Source of the DNA: Sedimenticola sp.
Lineage (GTDB): Bacteria; Pseudomonadota; Gammaproteobacteria; Chromatiales; Chromatiaceae
Direction of reading: 5' to 3'
NCBI GenBank assembly: GCA_027023915.1
Contig: JALVUB010000043.1
Location: 1 to 11,618 of the forward strand
DNA: 11,618 nt
Positions 10,288 through 11,618 of this stretch are shown here, in pieces. Position 1 is the first letter of the stretch. Every line of letters begins with the position of its first letter. The notes beneath the pieces are model-generated. The model did not search any database, was not told where the DNA came from, and worked only from the letters and a program-made list of their open reading frames with translations. A program made the translations under genes and the position numbers.

Positions 10288-11250
10288 TCAGCTTCCGACG
10301 GCTTCGCGGTAGCGGCCCACCAGTTCATGCACCATAGGCGCGCAGATCACCCGGATGGCGTGTTCGAGCTGGCCGCCGGGGATCACCAGGGTGTTGCGGC
10401 GCGACATCCAGGAGCCCTTGATGCGTTTCAGGAAGTAGGGGAAGTCGTGCCCCTTGGGGTCGCGGAAGCGGATCACCACGATGCTCTCGTCCAGGCTGGG
10501 CACCTCGCGCAGCACGAAGGGATTGCTGGTGTCGGTGAGCGGCACCCGCTGGAAGTTGATGTCGGTGAGGGAGAACTGGGGCACGATGTAGCGCACGTAG
10601 TCGGACATGCGCCGCTCGATGGTCTGGACGGCGTTCTCCACCGGCTTGTTCTTGTGGTGGGCGTCGCGGTAGATCTTCTGGATCCACTCCAGGTTGATCA
10701 CCGGCACCACGCCGATGAGCAGGTCCACCCAGCGGGCGATGTCCAGCTCCGGCACCTCGCACAACTTCACCTGGAGGCGCCGCCGGATCACCTCGGGGTT
10801 GTGCGAGGGGGTGGTGTGACGCTGGCTCCAGGGGCTTTCCGAGTAACCGCCGTGGAGGCCGTCGTAGACCAGCACGTCGGTCCCCATGGGTATCTCTTCC
10901 CAGGGAGTGAAGGAACCCACCGGCTGGTCGTACATCTCGGCCAGCTCCTCCGTCTCCACGTAGCGGCGGCACAGTCCGGTGCCGGTGCGCGAATACTCCC
11001 GGAACAATCCCTCCAGCCGCTCCAGGTGATTCGCCTCGGGTGAGAAGTGACTCAGGCAGTAGCCCTTCTCGTGGCAGCGTTCCACCATGTAGCGCATCCG
11101 CTTGCGGTCGTAACGGCGGAAGGCGTTGCCGTCCACCCGGTAGCGGGTGATCCCCTCCTCCTTGAAGAGGCGGTCGAAGACCCGACGGAAGGTGGTGGTG
11201 CCGGCTCCCGACGAGCCGGTGAAGGCGATGATGGGGTGCTTTACGGACAT
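10288..11250 (-). CDS. prk: Divergent phosphoribulokinase-family protein
   Basis: Phosphoribulokinase makes ribulose 1,5-bisphosphate from ribulose 5-phosphate and ATP in the Calvin cycle. This 320-residue product is collinear with the bacterial class-I family. It has the P-loop GSSGAGTTT (12-20), a Walker-B-like strand ending in Asp130 before GLHGG, VVPVINLEWIQKIYRD (Lys192, Arg195, Asp196, matching Lys165/Arg168/Asp169 of the R. sphaeroides enzyme), PQFSLTDINFQRVP, DTSNPF, and a C-terminal GSWMSRRNTLVIPGG. Three family residues differ. The usual EGDAFHR motif reads DGNAFRR, placing Asn42 and Arg45 where catalytic Asp42 and Ru5P-binding His45 should be, and the Walker-B Glu is Asp130. There is also an insertion of about 27 residues between GLHGG and ARWVDLLIG. 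It is longer than typical family members (~290). Activity as a true phosphoribulokinase is therefore uncertain; a PrkB-like or altered-substrate kinase is possible. No other Calvin-cycle gene is in the window. Confidence 0.85.
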   Translation of the reverse strand: MSVKHPIIAFTGSSGAGTTTFRRVFDRLFKEEGITRYRVDGNAFRRYDRKRMRYMVERCHEKGYCLSHFSPEANHLERLEGLFREYSRTGTGLCRRYVETEELAEMYDQPVGSFTPWEEIPMGTDVLVYDGLHGGYSESPWSQRHTTPSHNPEVIRRRLQVKLCEVPELDIARWVDLLIGVVPVINLEWIQKIYRDAHHKNKPVENAVQTIERRMSDYVRYIVPQFSLTDINFQRVPLTDTSNPFVLREVPSLDESIVVIRFRDPKGHDFPYFLKRIKGSWMSRRNTLVIPGGQLEHAIRVICAPMVHELVGRYREAVGS

Positions 11251-11283
11251 GAGCTACGGATGTCACGCAGGCCCGAAAGGCTT

Positions 11284-11292
11284 TTTATAGCA
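11284..11292 (-). promoter_or_regulatory. Candidate extended -10 promoter of the phosphoribulokinase gene
   Basis: Read on the minus strand, TGCTATAAA matches the extended -10 pattern TGnTATAAT with one mismatch and lies 33 bases before the ATG. No good -35 box is seen at 16-18 bases, as is allowed for extended -10 promoters. A small hairpin CACGG/CCGTG (11297-11311) lies just upstream. No clear ribosome binding site precedes the start codon. Confidence 0.35.
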
Positions 11293-11343
11293 CATCCACG
11301 GAAAAACCGTGTATTAAAAGAGGAAATAGGAGGAAAAAGTAGA

Positions 11344-11501
11344 CTCTTTGGGCACCCCGAAAAATTTGAGGTGTTCGTGCGGGACAGGGAGGTTCCGCCG
11401 TTTTCGATCACGCAAGTGATTGAAAACGGAGCAAGCCGCAAACCACGTTTGCGGCGCGGCGAGCGCTGATAAAGCCATGGAAGGCTTTTATCAGAGCTGC
11501 C
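11344..11501 (+). repeat. Five-hairpin structured repeat element, copy 2
   Basis: This copy aligns end to end with 953-1109 in the same orientation. H1 pairs 11350-11358 with 11368-11376 (two G-T pairs, one mismatch). H2 pairs 11379-11385 with 11392-11398. H3 pairs 11398-11411 with 11416-11429 (14 bp, one G-T pair, GCAA loop). H4 pairs 11435-11442 with 11448-11455. H5 pairs 11466-11476 with 11483-11494, with one extra T. The closing helix is GGAGC (11428-11432) / GCT-G-CC (11496-11501), with the bulged base again at the same site. The outermost two base pairs of H3 reuse the GG of the closing helix, so the two would compete. The copy lies upstream of the minus-strand phosphoribulokinase gene in the opposite orientation; any + strand gene it precedes is beyond the window. 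Confidence 0.8.
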
Positions 11502-11618
11502 ACAAATCTCCTGCATTTGGCAATGAGGAACCCGGCGTGCATGACAATCATAGAGTCAGGCACCTATTTGAGCGTGAGCAACAACACTTCTGGGTAAGGA
11601 TTGTCGTCGCTTGCCGAA
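11502..11618. other. Gene-free right end
   Basis: I see no supportable gene, promoter or terminator here. On the minus strand, more than one frame is open from the right edge for about 17-20 codons before a stop (for example to the stop at 11564-11566), so the tail of a minus-strand gene could end here. The stretch is too short to decide. Confidence 0.4.

Noticed and set aside
11523..11597. 24-codon + strand frame starting ATG 11523 after copy 2
   Set aside because: It is very short, has no ribosome binding site and no recognisable similarity.

Overview
The window is a GC-rich chromosomal segment whose proteins look gammaproteobacterial. Lon, ParE, ParC and the ClpX C-terminus resemble their gammaproteobacterial counterparts. 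A phosphoribulokinase-family gene and a two-haem cytochrome c would suit a respiratory, possibly chemolithoautotrophic (sulfur-oxidiser-like) lineage. That last point is inference: phosphoribulokinase homologues also occur in heterotrophs such as E. coli (PrkB).

Layout, left to right. (1) 2-802: the 3' part of clpX, ended by a clear intrinsic terminator at 813-837. (2) 803-1133: a 331-base intergenic region with a heat-shock-type promoter candidate and a ~157-nt element of five consecutive hairpins ending 24 bases before lon. (3) 1134-3575: lon. (4) 3735-4298: an exported CNP1-like protein whose 3' end overlaps parE by 11 bases. (5) 4288-10065: parE, a two-haem cytochrome c fused to a DUF302 domain, a stand-alone exported DUF302-like protein, and parC, all on the + strand. 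The two DUF302 genes separate the two subunits of topoisomerase IV. (6) 10066-10287: a 192-bp nested palindromic element between the converging parC and phosphoribulokinase genes. (7) 10288-11250, minus strand: a divergent phosphoribulokinase. (8) 11251-11618: a gene-free end holding a second copy of the five-hairpin element.

How the genes relate. ClpX (unfoldase of ClpXP) and Lon form the usual protein quality-control neighbourhood; the hupB gene that often follows lon is not there. ParE and ParC are the subunits of topoisomerase IV (decatenation of daughter chromosomes). The cytochrome/DUF302 pair encodes periplasmic proteins with no obvious link to decatenation.

The most unusual content is non-coding. 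Two copies of a five-hairpin element, 10 kb apart, keep their fold while the sequence of the 5' stems changes by compensatory substitutions. Two 'TAGGTCGG...' inverted-repeat pairs show the same compensatory behaviour, and one of them supplies the parE stop codon. Among the proteins, the phosphoribulokinase stands out: at the positions matching catalytic Asp42 and Ru5P-binding His45 of the Rhodobacter sphaeroides enzyme it has Asn42 and Arg45.
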